Assembly (NCBI GenBank): GCA_011057175.1
Contig: DSBZ01000035.1
Span: forward strand, 1-6,552
Source: Candidatus Acetothermia bacterium
GTDB taxonomy: Bacteria > Bipolaricaulota > Bipolaricaulia > Bipolaricaulales > Bipolaricaulaceae
Direction of reading: 5' to 3'
DNA: 6,552 bases
A model generated the notes under the pieces. It saw only the letters and a list, made by a program, of their open reading frames with translations. It was not told the DNA's origin and made no database searches. The first letter of the stretch is position 1, and each line of letters opens with the position of its first letter. Below, one piece after another: positions 1-6,379 of this stretch. Position numbers and translations under genes: made by a program.

Positions 1-2082
1 CGCCACGCCCGTCCCGCGCCGCTCGGCGACGATCTCGTCGGCCAGGGCGTGGGGGACGGCCTCGTATCGAGCGAAGCGCATCGTGAAGTCACCACGGCCG
101 CTCGTGATGTTGCGGAGCTCGGTGGTGTAGCCGAACATCGTCGCGAGCGGGGCCTCGGCGTGGACAACCTGGAGCCGGCCCCGGGATTCGAGTGCCACGA
201 TGCGCCCCCGCCGGGAGGCGAGGCTCCCCATCACCGCCCCCAGATCGGCCTCCGGGGCGGTGATCTCGATCTCCATCACCGGCTCCAGAAGCTCCATCCC
301 CGCTCGGCGGCACGCCTCGCGGAACGCCGCCGCAGCGCAGGTGCGGAACGCCTGCTCGGAGGAGTCCACCTCGTGGGCCGATCCGTCGAGGAGGCTGACC
401 CGGACGTCCACCACCGGGAACCGGGCGTAGGGGCCCTCCGCCATCGCGTCCACAATCCCCCGCTGCACGGCAGGGATGTATTCCCGGGGGACCCGTCCTC
501 CCACGACGCGGCTCTCGAACTCGAACCCTGCCCCAGGGGGGGCCGGCTCCACGCGGAGGACGACGTGGGCGTACTGGCCGTGGCCCCCGGTCTGCTTGAC
601 GAGCTTCCCCTCGTGCTCGACCGTGCCCGTGACCGTCTCCCGGTACGCGACCTGGGGCTGGCCCGTGGTGACCTCGGCCCCGAACTCCCGCCGCAGACGG
701 TCGACGATGATCGCCAAGTGGAGCTCGCCCATCCCGGAGATCACGATGTCCCCCGTCTCCGGATTCGGGCGCACGACGAAGGTGGGATCCTCCGCCGCGA
801 GGTCGGCGAGCCCGCGGGCGAGGCGGTCCCCCTCCGCCCGGCGCAGGGGGGCAACCGCGAGGTCGATCACGGGGGCGGGGAACTCGATCGGAGCGAGCAC
901 GATCGGGCTCCCCTCGCTGGCCAAGGTATCGCCGGTGAACGTCTCGCCCAGCCCCACTGCCGCCCCGACCTCCCCCGCGCGAAGCTCGTCCACCGGCTCG
1001 CGGCGGTCGGCGTGCATCCGGAACAGGCGCCCAATCCGCTGCCGGCAGCCGCGGGAGGCGTTGAGGACGAACTCGCCGCTGCGAAGGACCCCGGAGTACA
1101 CCCGGATGTAGGTCAGCTTCCCCACATGGCGGTCGGCCTGGACCTTGAAGGCGAGCGCGGCGAGAGGGGCATCGTCCGTGGGAGCCCGCTCGACGGTCGC
1201 CCCGTCCCACGTCCCGACGGCGGGCGGGAGGTCCGCCGGAGAGGGAAGGAAGTCCACCACCGCATCGAGGAGCCGGCGCACGCCCTTGTTGCGGAACGCC
1301 GAGCCGGCGAGGACGGGGATGATCCGACCCGCCACGGTGGCCTTGCGCAGGGCCCGGAGGACCTCGTCGGCCCCCGGTTCCTCCCCCGCGAGGTACTGGG
1401 CGAGGAGCTCGTCGTCCTCCTCCGCCGCCCGCTCGAGGAGGGCCCCCCGCGCCATCTGGGCCTCCTCGGCGAGGCTCGCCGGGACGGGACCGGCCTCGAT
1501 CGCGATTCCGCCCCCTACCTCCCGGTAGTAGATCGCTTCCATCCGCACGAGGTCCACAAGGCCCGCAAACCCCTCCTCGGCCCCGATCGGGATCACCACC
1601 GGCGTCGCCCGCGCCCCCAATTCCTCGCGGATCTCGCGGACCACGCCCCAGAAGTTGGCGCCGGTGCGGTCCATCTTGTTGATGAACGCGATCCGCGGCA
1701 CGCCGTACCTCTCCGCCTGGCGCCATACCGTCTCCGACTGAGGCTGGACGCCGCCCACCGCGCAGAACAGGGCCACCATCCCGTCCACCACCCGCAGGCA
1801 GCGCTCGACCTCGGCCGTGAAATCGACGTGGCCCGGGGTGTCGATGACGTTGATGCGGTGCCCATTCCACCCCGTGGTCGTGGCGGCGGCGGTGATCGTG
1901 ATCCCCCGCTCCCGTTCCTGAGGCATCCAGTCCATCGTCGCCTCGCCGTCGTCCACCTCCCCCACGCGGTGGACGCGCCCCGTGAAGTAGAGGATCCTCT
2001 CCGTGACCGTCGTCTTGCCGGCGTCGATGTGCGCCGTGATCCCAATGTTGCGGACCTTCGCCATGTCATACTCCAAGCTCAT
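1..2082 (-). CDS. fusA: Translation elongation factor G (EF-G), 3' end cut by the window edge
   Basis: Cytoplasmic GTPase that drives tRNA-mRNA translocation on the ribosome and, with RRF, ribosome recycling. The frame is open for 694 codons without interruption. It shows the P-loop AHIDAGKTT (residues 17-25), switch-I region [13 protein letters not shown] (81-85) and NKMD (135-138). Domain II follows, then the III-V part with GMGELHL, the domain IV signature [11 protein letters not shown] and [10 protein letters not shown], and the domain V run [10 protein letters not shown]. The last visible residues ([15 protein letters not shown]) match the usual C-terminus, so only a few codons are missing. 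Start chosen at 2082 ([12 protein letters not shown]) because GGAGGA lies 4 nt upstream; the internal ATG at 2064 has a weaker GGAG at 6 nt. Oddities: the domain IV tip has H and A where the usual form is GGRGQYGHV, and no str-operon genes lie upstream. It could be the housekeeping EF-G or a paralogue of the EF-G2/spd type; the visible sequence does not decide. Confidence 0.97.
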   Translation of the reverse strand, partial: MSLEYDMAKVRNIGITAHIDAGKTTVTERILYFTGRVHRVGEVDDGEATMDWMPQERERGITITAAATTTGWNGHRINVIDTPGHVDFTAEVERCLRVVDGMVALFCAVGGVQPQSETVWRQAERYGVPRIAFINKMDRTGANFWGVVREIREELGARATPVVIPIGAEEGFAGLVDLVRMEAIYYREVGGGIAIEAGPVPASLAEEAQMARGALLERAAEEDDELLAQYLAGEEPGADEVLRALRKATVAGRIIPVLAGSAFRNKGVRRLLDAVVDFLPSPADLPPAVGTWDGATVERAPTDDAPLAALAFKVQADRHVGKLTYIRVYSGVLRSGEFVLNASRGCRQRIGRLFRMHADRREPVDELRAGEVGAAVGLGETFTGDTLASEGSPIVLAPIEFPAPVIDLAVAPLRRAEGDRLARGLADLAAEDPTFVVRPNPETGDIVISGMGELHLAIIVDRLRREFGAEVTTGQPQVAYRETVTGTVEHEGKLVKQTGGHGQYAHVVLRVEPAPPGAGFEFESRVVGGRVPREYIPAVQRGIVDAMAEGPYARFPVVDVRVSLLDGSAHEVDSSEQAFRTCAAAAFREACRRAGMELLEPVMEIEITAPEADLGAVMGSLASRRGRIVALESRGRLQVVHAEAPLATMFGYTTELRNITSGRGDFTMRFARYEAVPHALADEIVAERRGTGVA

Positions 2083-2189
2083 TCGCTCCTCCATCCAGGA
2101 TGGAATACCCGCTCTCCCCAACCCAAGTCCAAGGAATTGACTCCTCGTGGGCCTACCTCTGCGAGGCGAGGGAAGACTACAGGGGGCTT

Positions 2190-2217
2190 AGGATAGACGA
2201 TCGCGGCCCGAAGTCAA
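2190..2217 (-). promoter_or_regulatory. Probable sigma70-type promoter of fusA
   Basis: On the minus strand, TTGACT (2217-2212, 5 of 6 to the -35 consensus) is followed after 16 bp by TATCCT (2195-2190, 4 of 6 to the -10 consensus). It lies just past the stop codon of the upstream gene and predicts a start near 2183. That gives an approximately 100-nt untranslated leader before the fusA start at 2082. The element implies that fusA can be transcribed on its own rather than only from pgsA. Assigned by eye. Confidence 0.5.
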
Positions 2218-2240
2218 CCTGCGCGGGGGCGATCCGCCCG

Positions 2241-2741
2241 TCAGTACAGCCAGCCGTGGTCGAGCCCGATCCGGACGAGGACCTTCACCCGTTCCTCTTG
2301 GGCCGGGCAGCGCGGGTTGGTGGCGATCACGCCCAGGCCCGCCGCCACCGTCCCCAGGGCGATGAGGAAGTTGCCCGCCTCGTGCCCTTGCTGGCCGAGC
2401 CAGTACCCGCCCCCCACGAACGCGAGTCCCCCGAGGATGAGGCCGAGCCGTGCGGTTCGACAGGAGGTGAGCTCCCGCTGGGCCTGCCCCATCGCCTTCT
2501 TCCATTCCCCCACCGTCAGCCGGGGGCTGGCAATCGGGTCCCCGTCGAACTCCACCCGCGCCACATCGAGGAGGGCAAATGAGAGCGGGAGCCCCTCCCC
2601 CGCGCACCACTGGATTGAGCTCGCCGTCACCCCGCACAGCTCCCCCGCCACCGTCTGACCGGTCTTGAGATGCAAGGTATCAGCGAACGCCGACGCACCT
2701 ATGAGGAGCACGAACGCCCAAACCATCCACCATCGGTTCAT
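2241..2741 (-). CDS. Small exported/membrane protein of unknown function
   Basis: A 166-aa protein that I do not recognise as a named family. Residues 1-20 form a typical Sec signal peptide or anchor (MNRWW, hydrophobic core, AFA before D21). Residues 21-62 have the alternating pattern of a small beta barrel (LHLKTGQTVAGELCGV, then a strand ending near IQW), as in short SH3/Sm-like periplasmic modules. A hydrophilic stretch (70-97) leads to two glycine-rich hydrophobic helices (about 98-115 and 123-141), and a short tail ends in Y166. Four cysteines (37, 46, 94, 145) could pair. The ATG at 2741 is supported by AGGGAGG 7 nt upstream. Gene order pgsA - this gene - fusA, with 97 nt to pgsA, suggests envelope-related expression, but function cannot be inferred further. 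Confidence 0.8.
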   Translation of the reverse strand: MNRWWMVWAFVLLIGASAFADTLHLKTGQTVAGELCGVTASSIQWCAGEGLPLSFALLDVARVEFDGDPIASPRLTVGEWKKAMGQAQRELTSCRTARLGLILGGLAFVGGGYWLGQQGHEAGNFLIALGTVAAGLGVIATNPRCPAQEERVKVLVRIGLDHGWLY

Positions 2742-2771
2742 CGAGCAACCTCCCTGGGGATCCCCCCATCG

Positions 2772-2777
2772 TGTATA
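2772..2777 (-). promoter_or_regulatory. Possible -10 element of the small membrane-protein gene
   Basis: TATACA on the minus strand (4 of 6 to TATAAT) lies 30 nt before the ATG at 2741 and upstream of a good Shine-Dalgarno. No convincing -35 is seen 16-18 bp further up, where the sequence is a run of C and T. Low-confidence call. Confidence 0.3.
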
Positions 2778-2838
2778 GGAGGGGGCGCGGAGGTGGAGGA
2801 GGTCGCAGGACCCCCCCGGACGCCCCTTGTGTCCCCGC

Positions 2839-3393
2839 TCACCGCGGCGCAGACATCCCCCGGAACAGCTTCCGGCCGCGCCAGAAATACTCCGCGCCGG
2901 AGACGAACGCCAACGCTACCGCGAGGCCCAGGAACCCCTCCTTGAGCTCGTGGCCCCGCGGGCCGAGGCCGAAGTAGCGGGTGGAGAGGATGAACAGGAC
3001 GAGCCCGATGTGGGAGAGCGTCTTCAGCTTGCCGAGGACGCTCGCCCGGATCGTGACCCCCTCCGCGATGGCGAGGATACGGAGCCCGGTGACGAGGAAC
3101 TCCCGGGCGAGGATCGCCACCACGGGGGGCGCGGTGAGCTCGCCCAGCTCGACGAATGACACGAAGGCCGCGGTCACGAGGAGCTTGTCGGCGATGGGAT
3201 CGGCGAACACCCCGAACCGCGTCTCCTGGCGCAGCGCCCGCGCTAGGTACCCGTCCACCGCATCCGAGATCGCGGCGAGGGCGAAGATGGCGAGGGCGAG
3301 GATCTTGAACGGCGTGCCCTCGGCGTAGAGGAAGAACATGAACAGCGGCGTGGCCAGGATCCGGGCGAGGGTGATCTGGTTGGGGATCGTCAC
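2839..3393 (-). CDS. pgsA: CDP-diacylglycerol-glycerol-3-phosphate 3-phosphatidyltransferase (PgsA)
   Basis: Integral membrane enzyme that condenses CDP-diacylglycerol with sn-glycerol 3-phosphate to phosphatidylglycerol phosphate, the first committed step to phosphatidylglycerol and cardiolipin. The full CDP-alcohol phosphotransferase signature D(x)2DG(x)2AR(x)8G(x)3D(x)3D is present at residues 44-69 (D44, D47, G48, A51, R52, G61, D65, D69). The N-terminus TIPNQITLARI is typical of PgsA, several hydrophobic helices follow, and the 184-aa length is normal. Start chosen at GTG 3393 because the family's N-terminus begins there and because a promoter -10 ends 6 nt upstream. An in-frame ATG at 3435 would add 14 residues (MGIDNRWELGYVAP) lying over the promoter, with its only purine-rich match (AGGGGA) too distant. 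No Shine-Dalgarno precedes the GTG, so the transcript is probably leaderless (inference). Confidence 0.93.
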   Translation of the reverse strand: MTIPNQITLARILATPLFMFFLYAEGTPFKILALAIFALAAISDAVDGYLARALRQETRFGVFADPIADKLLVTAAFVSFVELGELTAPPVVAILAREFLVTGLRILAIAEGVTIRASVLGKLKTLSHIGLVLFILSTRYFGLGPRGHELKEGFLGLAVALAFVSGAEYFWRGRKLFRGMSAPR

Positions 3394-3399
3394 AGGGGC

Positions 3400-3428
3400 A
3401 ACGTAGCCCAGCTCCCACCGGTTGTCAA
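3400..3428 (-). promoter_or_regulatory. pgsA promoter, leaderless type
   Basis: On the minus strand a perfect -35 TTGACA (3428-3423) is followed by a 17-bp spacer and TACGTT (3405-3400, matching TANNNT). The -10 ends exactly 6 nt before the GTG start of pgsA at 3393, so the predicted transcription start falls on or next to the start codon. If the longer ATG start at 3435 were used, this promoter would lie inside the gene. Confidence 0.55.
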
Positions 3429-3482
3429 TCCCCATGGGAGCGCTGTTCCCCTGGGACGCTGCCTGCCGTCGGACCCCCCCAC

Positions 3483-3511
3483 TTGGCGCGCTCGGGTCAC
3501 CCCGCTAGAGT
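3483..3511 (+). promoter_or_regulatory. Promoter of the DUF4438 gene, leaderless type
   Basis: TTGGCG (3483-3488), a 17-bp spacer and TAGAGT (3506-3511, 4 of 6 to TATAAT and matching TANNNT) precede the ATG at 3518 by exactly 6 nt. The GGAG at 3512-3515 is only 2 nt from the ATG, too close for a normal Shine-Dalgarno, which fits a leaderless message. The geometry is the same as that of the divergent pgsA promoter. Confidence 0.5.
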
Positions 3512-3517
3512 GGAGCC

Positions 3518-4414
3518 ATGCGGACCAATGCGAATCGCCTCATCATGCTGTCCGTCGTCGGGGAAGTCACGAACCCGTCCATGCGGGGGTACCGGATCAG
3601 CCACGACGGGCGGCCCCTCGTCCTGCCCGGGGTGGGCGGGATCACCTACAACCTGCGGGTCGGGGACCCCGCGCTGGGCTGGATGGCGGACCACGTCGAG
3701 CCGGGGGTCTCCATCCGCAACCTGGCCAAGGACCGCGAGGGGCTCCCGCCCACGAACGACGCACTCAACTTCCTGGCCTGCGTGGGGAACGAGGCAAGCG
3801 TCCTCACCGGGGACGCCAAGGGGGCGCAAGGCGTGGTCACCGGCAAGCACGGGGGGATCGAGCACGTCCTCGTGGACTTCGGCCCCGAGACCCTGGAGGC
3901 GCTCCAGATCGGGGACAAAATTGGGATCAAGGCGTTCGGGACTGGACTCGCCCTCCTCGACCATCCCCAGGTGCGGGTGATGAACCTCGACCCGCGGATC
4001 CTTCCCAGGATGCCGATTCAGGAGAAGAAGGGCTCATTGACCGTTGGGGTCACCCACGCTGTGCCGGCCGCGCTGATGGGCTCCGGGCTCGGCGCAGATA
4101 CGTGCTACCGAGGGGACTACGACATCCAGCTCTTCGACGAAAAGACGGTGGAGGAGCACGGGCTTTCAGATCTGCGCCTGGGGGACCTGGTGGCGATCCT
4201 CGACACCGAGCATGCCTACGGGCGGGTGTACCGATCCGGGGCGATCTCGATCGGGATTGTGGTCCACTCCGACTGCGTGGTGAGCGGCCACGGCCCCGGG
4301 GTGACGACCCTGTTCACGAGCGCCGACTCCCGCGCCCTGCGCTACACGATCGACCCCAAGGCGAACATCGCCCACTTCCTTGGCCTGCGGAGGAAGAGGC
4401 CGTCGAAGGCGTAG
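3518..4414 (+). CDS. DUF4438 domain-containing protein
   Basis: A 298-aa soluble protein with no signal peptide or membrane segment. I recognise it from memory as the DUF4438 family, to which I believe the structurally characterised Thermotoga maritima protein TM1086 belongs; the biochemical role is unknown. Conserved-looking blocks are LPGVGGITYNLRVGD (36-50), DHVEPGVS (58-65), ACVGNEASVLTGDAKGAQG (87-105), VTGKHGGIEHVLVDF (107-121), GDYDIQ (199-204), and VVHSDCVVSGHGPGVTTL (248-265). Clustered H, D, C and G residues in the last block (H250, D252, C253, H258) could form a metal or substrate site (inference). Length is normal and the frame intact. It is divergent from pgsA and convergent with the DUF4177-like gene, so it is probably monocistronic. 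The ATG at 3518 is fixed by the promoter 6 nt upstream. Confidence 0.88.
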   Translation: MRTNANRLIMLSVVGEVTNPSMRGYRISHDGRPLVLPGVGGITYNLRVGDPALGWMADHVEPGVSIRNLAKDREGLPPTNDALNFLACVGNEASVLTGDAKGAQGVVTGKHGGIEHVLVDFGPETLEALQIGDKIGIKAFGTGLALLDHPQVRVMNLDPRILPRMPIQEKKGSLTVGVTHAVPAALMGSGLGADTCYRGDYDIQLFDEKTVEEHGLSDLRLGDLVAILDTEHAYGRVYRSGAISIGIVVHSDCVVSGHGPGVTTLFTSADSRALRYTIDPKANIAHFLGLRRKRPSKA

Positions 4415-4415
4415 C

Positions 4416-4472
4416 TCACCCGCTCTGAACGCTACCCCTTTCCCTCCTGAACGTAACGACGTAGTACTTCAC
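4416..4472 (-). pseudogene. Out-of-frame C-terminal tail of the DUF4177-like gene
   Basis: Read from 4472 on the minus strand in the +1 frame, this stretch encodes VKYYVVTFRRERGSVQSG and then TGA (4418-4416). It is the canonical last beta-strand and charged tail of this protein type. Dropping one base at CTCTCTGTG joins it to the upstream frame as ETL-VKYYVV. The restored stop would lie one base from the stop of the convergent DUF4438 gene (4412-4414). It could be a true mutation, an assembly or sequencing error, or a recoding site. Confidence 0.65.
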
Positions 4473-4680
4473 AGAGAGTCTCCTTGGCGCCGAGAAGTGC
4501 CCCCAGGCAGCCGGGCTTTGTCACAACGCCAATCGTGTCCGCCCCGTAGAACTCCCAACCGCTGGCCGCCTGCTCGTTGACAATCCGCTCCAGGTAATAG
4601 GCTGCTTCCCCGCCGCGCGCCCCCCGTTCCTTGACCGCAATCGTCGGCGGGATCTGGACCATCCTGTACTCATATCCCAT
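4432..4680 (-). CDS. DUF4177-like small protein, C-terminus frameshifted
   Basis: A small cytoplasmic protein of unknown function. As read it has 82 residues starting MGYEYRMVQIPPTI, then GGEAAYYLERIVNEQAASGW (23-42) and EFYGADTIGVVTKPGCLGAL (43-62). The pattern strand - helix - GWE strand - PGCL - strand is that of DUF4177-like proteins. The expected last strand (of the type YYVVTFRRE) is missing in frame and replaced by CEVLRRYVQEGKG, but it is present in the +1 frame just downstream, so one base appears inserted near 4470-4480. The restored gene would end at 4416 and be 87 aa. The ATG at 4680 is supported by AAGGAGG 5 nt upstream; the frame is open further up to 4821, but that would overlap the M48 gene. 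It lies 59 nt after the M48 gene and is probably co-transcribed. Confidence 0.72.
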   Translation of the reverse strand: MGYEYRMVQIPPTIAVKERGARGGEAAYYLERIVNEQAASGWEFYGADTIGVVTKPGCLGALLGAKETLCEVLRRYVQEGKG

Positions 4681-4739
4681 AACTCCCTCCTTGCCGCCTA
4701 GTGACCGTTCCCGATCCGCCCCGAGGCCGCGCAGTTGTC

Positions 4740-5777
4740 CTACAACGCAGCTGCTAAGCTCCTTTGGCGGGCAACCCGCACCTCGGAGGGGGGGTGAGTA
4801 TCCCAGAGCCGGTCCGCCCATGTGGTGTTCCGGGGTTGAATCTGCCAGCGGTCGGCGTAGGGAAGCCGATCCAGCTCGCGCTGCTCGAGCTGGGCGTTCA
4901 TGGTCGTGATCTTCTCCAGGGCCGCCGCCATGTCCCCCGGACGGGTTAGCTCGGCAGCCGTGTCATCCGCCTCGAGCTCATGCCTCCGGCTAAGGTGCAG
5001 AGAGAGCGCGGAGGCAAGCTTGGCCAGCAGGAGGAGAAGTGACCCCGCGGCCGCAGAAAACCAACCAGCGATAGCCGTCACGATGGCAAACGCTCCCTCG
5101 TCTTCTCCTTCCGATGCATTTGCCATCCGAACACCCATGCGGACCGATTCGTTCCCGGCGTACTCGAACACGTTCGCCCACGATAGGGCCAGGCCGAACT
5201 TCAGCAGGTCCTGATGCTTCAAGTGGGCGATTTCGTGGGCGATGATTGCCCGCAGCTCCGCGAGGGAGAACCGGCCCTCCTCATAGGCCCGAATCAAACC
5301 CCGCGTGAGGCACACGCGACCCCGCGGGATGCCGCAGTATGCCATGGCGTTGATCTCCTCCGTCTCGGAGACAGTGAGCACTGGGAGGTTCTTCATCCCC
5401 GCCTTGGCCGCCAGTTCCTCCACCGATTGCGCGACCTCGGCCGGGGCATCGGCAAACGGTTTGTAGGTGCGCAGTGCCCACGGGCCGAGGATGTACACCG
5501 AGACCGCGGCGATCACCAAGCCGATAGCGTACATCAGTGGGATGAGTGCAGGGGCGAAGACGTAGACCGGCCAAAGGAGGAGCCAGGTGATAGCAACGAA
5601 GATCGCCACGCTGTAAGCCCAGCTGATGATCTCGTTCTTCCTGCGTTGACGTTCGAGCAGGAGCTCCACGGTCTCATCCCACGTGAGCTTCCTCTTGAGG
5701 CGCGCCGACAATCGGGCACGCAATAGCGCGAACCGCTCGTAGACTTCCCGGCTTACCGGGATCTGCTGTTCCTCCAT
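4740..5777 (-). CDS. Membrane M48 (HtpX-like) metalloprotease with an RHH/VapB-like N-terminus
   Basis: A 345-aa zinc endopeptidase expected to sit in the inner membrane with its active site in the cytoplasm; HtpX-type enzymes degrade damaged or misassembled membrane proteins. Two hydrophobic helices (about 51-73 and 75-98) are followed by the M48 core. This includes SETEEINAMAYCGIPRGRV (137-155), zinc motif HEIAH (H181, E182, H185), a further hydrophobic segment (about 229-258), and the third-ligand motif HELEADD (E267 as probable ligand, D271 conserved). The THPPSEVRVAR box (327-337) is typical of M48B enzymes. Residues 6-47 (IPVSREVYERFALL, later LTWDETVELLLE) are unlike standard HtpX and resemble VapB/ribbon-helix-helix antitoxin-type domains. 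ATG 5777 is supported by GGGAGGGAGG just upstream; an in-frame GTG at 5810 is weaker. It sits 42 nt after the zinc-finger gene and 59 nt before the DUF4177-like gene. Confidence 0.92.
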   Translation of the reverse strand: MEEQQIPVSREVYERFALLRARLSARLKRKLTWDETVELLLERQRRKNEIISWAYSVAIFVAITWLLLWPVYVFAPALIPLMYAIGLVIAAVSVYILGPWALRTYKPFADAPAEVAQSVEELAAKAGMKNLPVLTVSETEEINAMAYCGIPRGRVCLTRGLIRAYEEGRFSLAELRAIIAHEIAHLKHQDLLKFGLALSWANVFEYAGNESVRMGVRMANASEGEDEGAFAIVTAIAGWFSAAAGSLLLLLAKLASALSLHLSRRHELEADDTAAELTRPGDMAAALEKITTMNAQLEQRELDRLPYADRWQIQPRNTTWADRLWDTHPPSEVRVARQRSLAAAL

Positions 5778-5819
5778 GCCTCCCTCCCGTAGAGCGATGC
5801 TCTCACCCACTCCGAGGTG

Positions 5820-5990
5820 CTACGAAGCCACCACGCCCTTCCCGTGACAGTTGGGGCACTTGTGCTCCCCGAGTCCATCGCACCGCGAGCACTTGGTGAA
5901 CCCAACGAGAAGATTCCCGACCGTCCCGGTGCCGTTGCACTGTTTGCACCAGATCGCGGCCTTTCCCTGACATGTCGGACACCGCTTCAT
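5820..5990 (-). CDS. DnaJ-type zinc-finger mini-protein (four CxxC motifs)
   Basis: A 56-aa protein consisting almost only of four CxxCxGxx motifs: CPTCQGKA (4-11), CKQCNGTG (15-22), CSRCDGLG (34-41) and CPNCHGKG (45-52). This is the layout of the Cys-rich domain of DnaJ/Hsp40, where motifs 1+4 and 2+3 each bind one zinc, but no J-domain or C-terminal substrate-binding domain is attached. The first motif ends in A rather than G. Likely cytoplasmic; a role in protein binding or thiol/chaperone chemistry is inferred only from the DnaJ parallel. ATG 5990 was chosen because GGAGG lies 5 nt upstream; in-frame ATGs further up (for example MAARRG) would place that site inside the gene. It lies directly upstream of the M48 protease, which suggests a shared quality-control function. 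Confidence 0.8.
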   Translation of the reverse strand: MKRCPTCQGKAAIWCKQCNGTGTVGNLLVGFTKCSRCDGLGEHKCPNCHGKGVVAS

Positions 5991-6085
5991 CCCCACCTCC
6001 ACTCCCCTCCTTGCTGCCATCTCCCGACTCGGTCCTGACCTTGACACCCAGCCGTTACGGGCACCCTTCTAACCGCCAGCGGCGC

Positions 6086-6379
6086 CTACTCCTTCACCCA
6101 CGTGCTGCCCACTCCCCAGAACTCCATGATTGGGTTCGGCGAGAGGGTGATCGTCTTCCCACTGATCGTCCCGCGCGATGCTGAGCCGTCGGCATAGTAG
6201 AGCGTGAGCTCGCTTCCCTTGACCTCATACTTGCCATGGAGTCCGACGCCCACGATGGCAATGGTGAGGTAGAACTTGCCATCTGTCTTGAGCTCGAGCA
6301 GGTCAGTCTGGTTGGCCTCGTTCGTATAGCGGCCGGCAACGGACCGGGAAGAAGAGCACCCAGCACAAGCACAAGGGGG
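6086..6379 (-). pseudogene. 5'-truncated lipocalin-like lipoprotein gene
   Basis: Between the transposase stop codon and the TAG at 6088-6086 there is an open frame of 97 codons with no ATG, GTG or TTG start before the conserved part. It reads GCSSSRSVAGRYTNEANQT (7-25), then LLELKTDGKFYL (28-39), GKYEVKGSELTLYYADGSA (49-67) and GTISGKTITL (70-79), ending GSTWVKE. The alternating beta pattern and G-x-Y-x-V-x-G-x-x-x-x-L motif resemble small lipocalin-like or META-type lipoproteins that carry an N-terminal lipobox Cys. GCSSS fits the residues after a lipobox, but the signal peptide is missing in frame. The mobile element abuts it, so the gene looks interrupted and probably silent. A hydrophobic LVLVLG run just upstream lies in another frame and may be a relic of the signal peptide. 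Confidence 0.65.

Noticed and set aside
49..2196. A 715-codon open frame on the plus strand, and a 593-codon minus-strand frame at 89-1870, overlapping fusA
   Set aside because: Both are antisense or shifted readings of the EF-G gene, which shows all family motifs. Long spurious frames are expected at about 70 % GC; their translations are rich in R, G, H, P and D with no recognisable domain.
2221..2240. Hairpin GGGCG-GAT-CGCCC after the small membrane-protein gene as a terminator
   Set aside because: The stem is only 5 bp with no following T-run; such repeats are common by chance at this GC.
2738..3418. A 226-codon minus-strand frame over pgsA
   Set aside because: It overlaps the frame carrying the complete CDP-alcohol phosphotransferase motif and reads as low-complexity R/P/G/A.
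3394..3435. Upstream ATG start for pgsA adding 14 residues
   Set aside because: The added residues cover the promoter and do not resemble PgsA N-termini; the GTG at 3393 fits both the family and the promoter.
4411..4436. Inverted repeat GTAGC...GCTAC between the convergent DUF4438 and DUF4177-like genes as a bidirectional terminator
   Set aside because: Five-base stem with an approximately 15-nt loop and no T-run on either strand; too weak to annotate.
4681..4821. Longer N-terminus of the DUF4177-like protein
   Set aside because: It would overlap the end of the M48 gene, is Pro/Gly/Arg-rich, and a strong ribosome binding site directly precedes ATG 4680.
6094..6372. A 92-codon minus-strand frame starting LVLGALLPG
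   Set aside because: After its hydrophobic start it is Ser/Arg-rich noise; the lipocalin-like sequence is in a different frame of the same strand.
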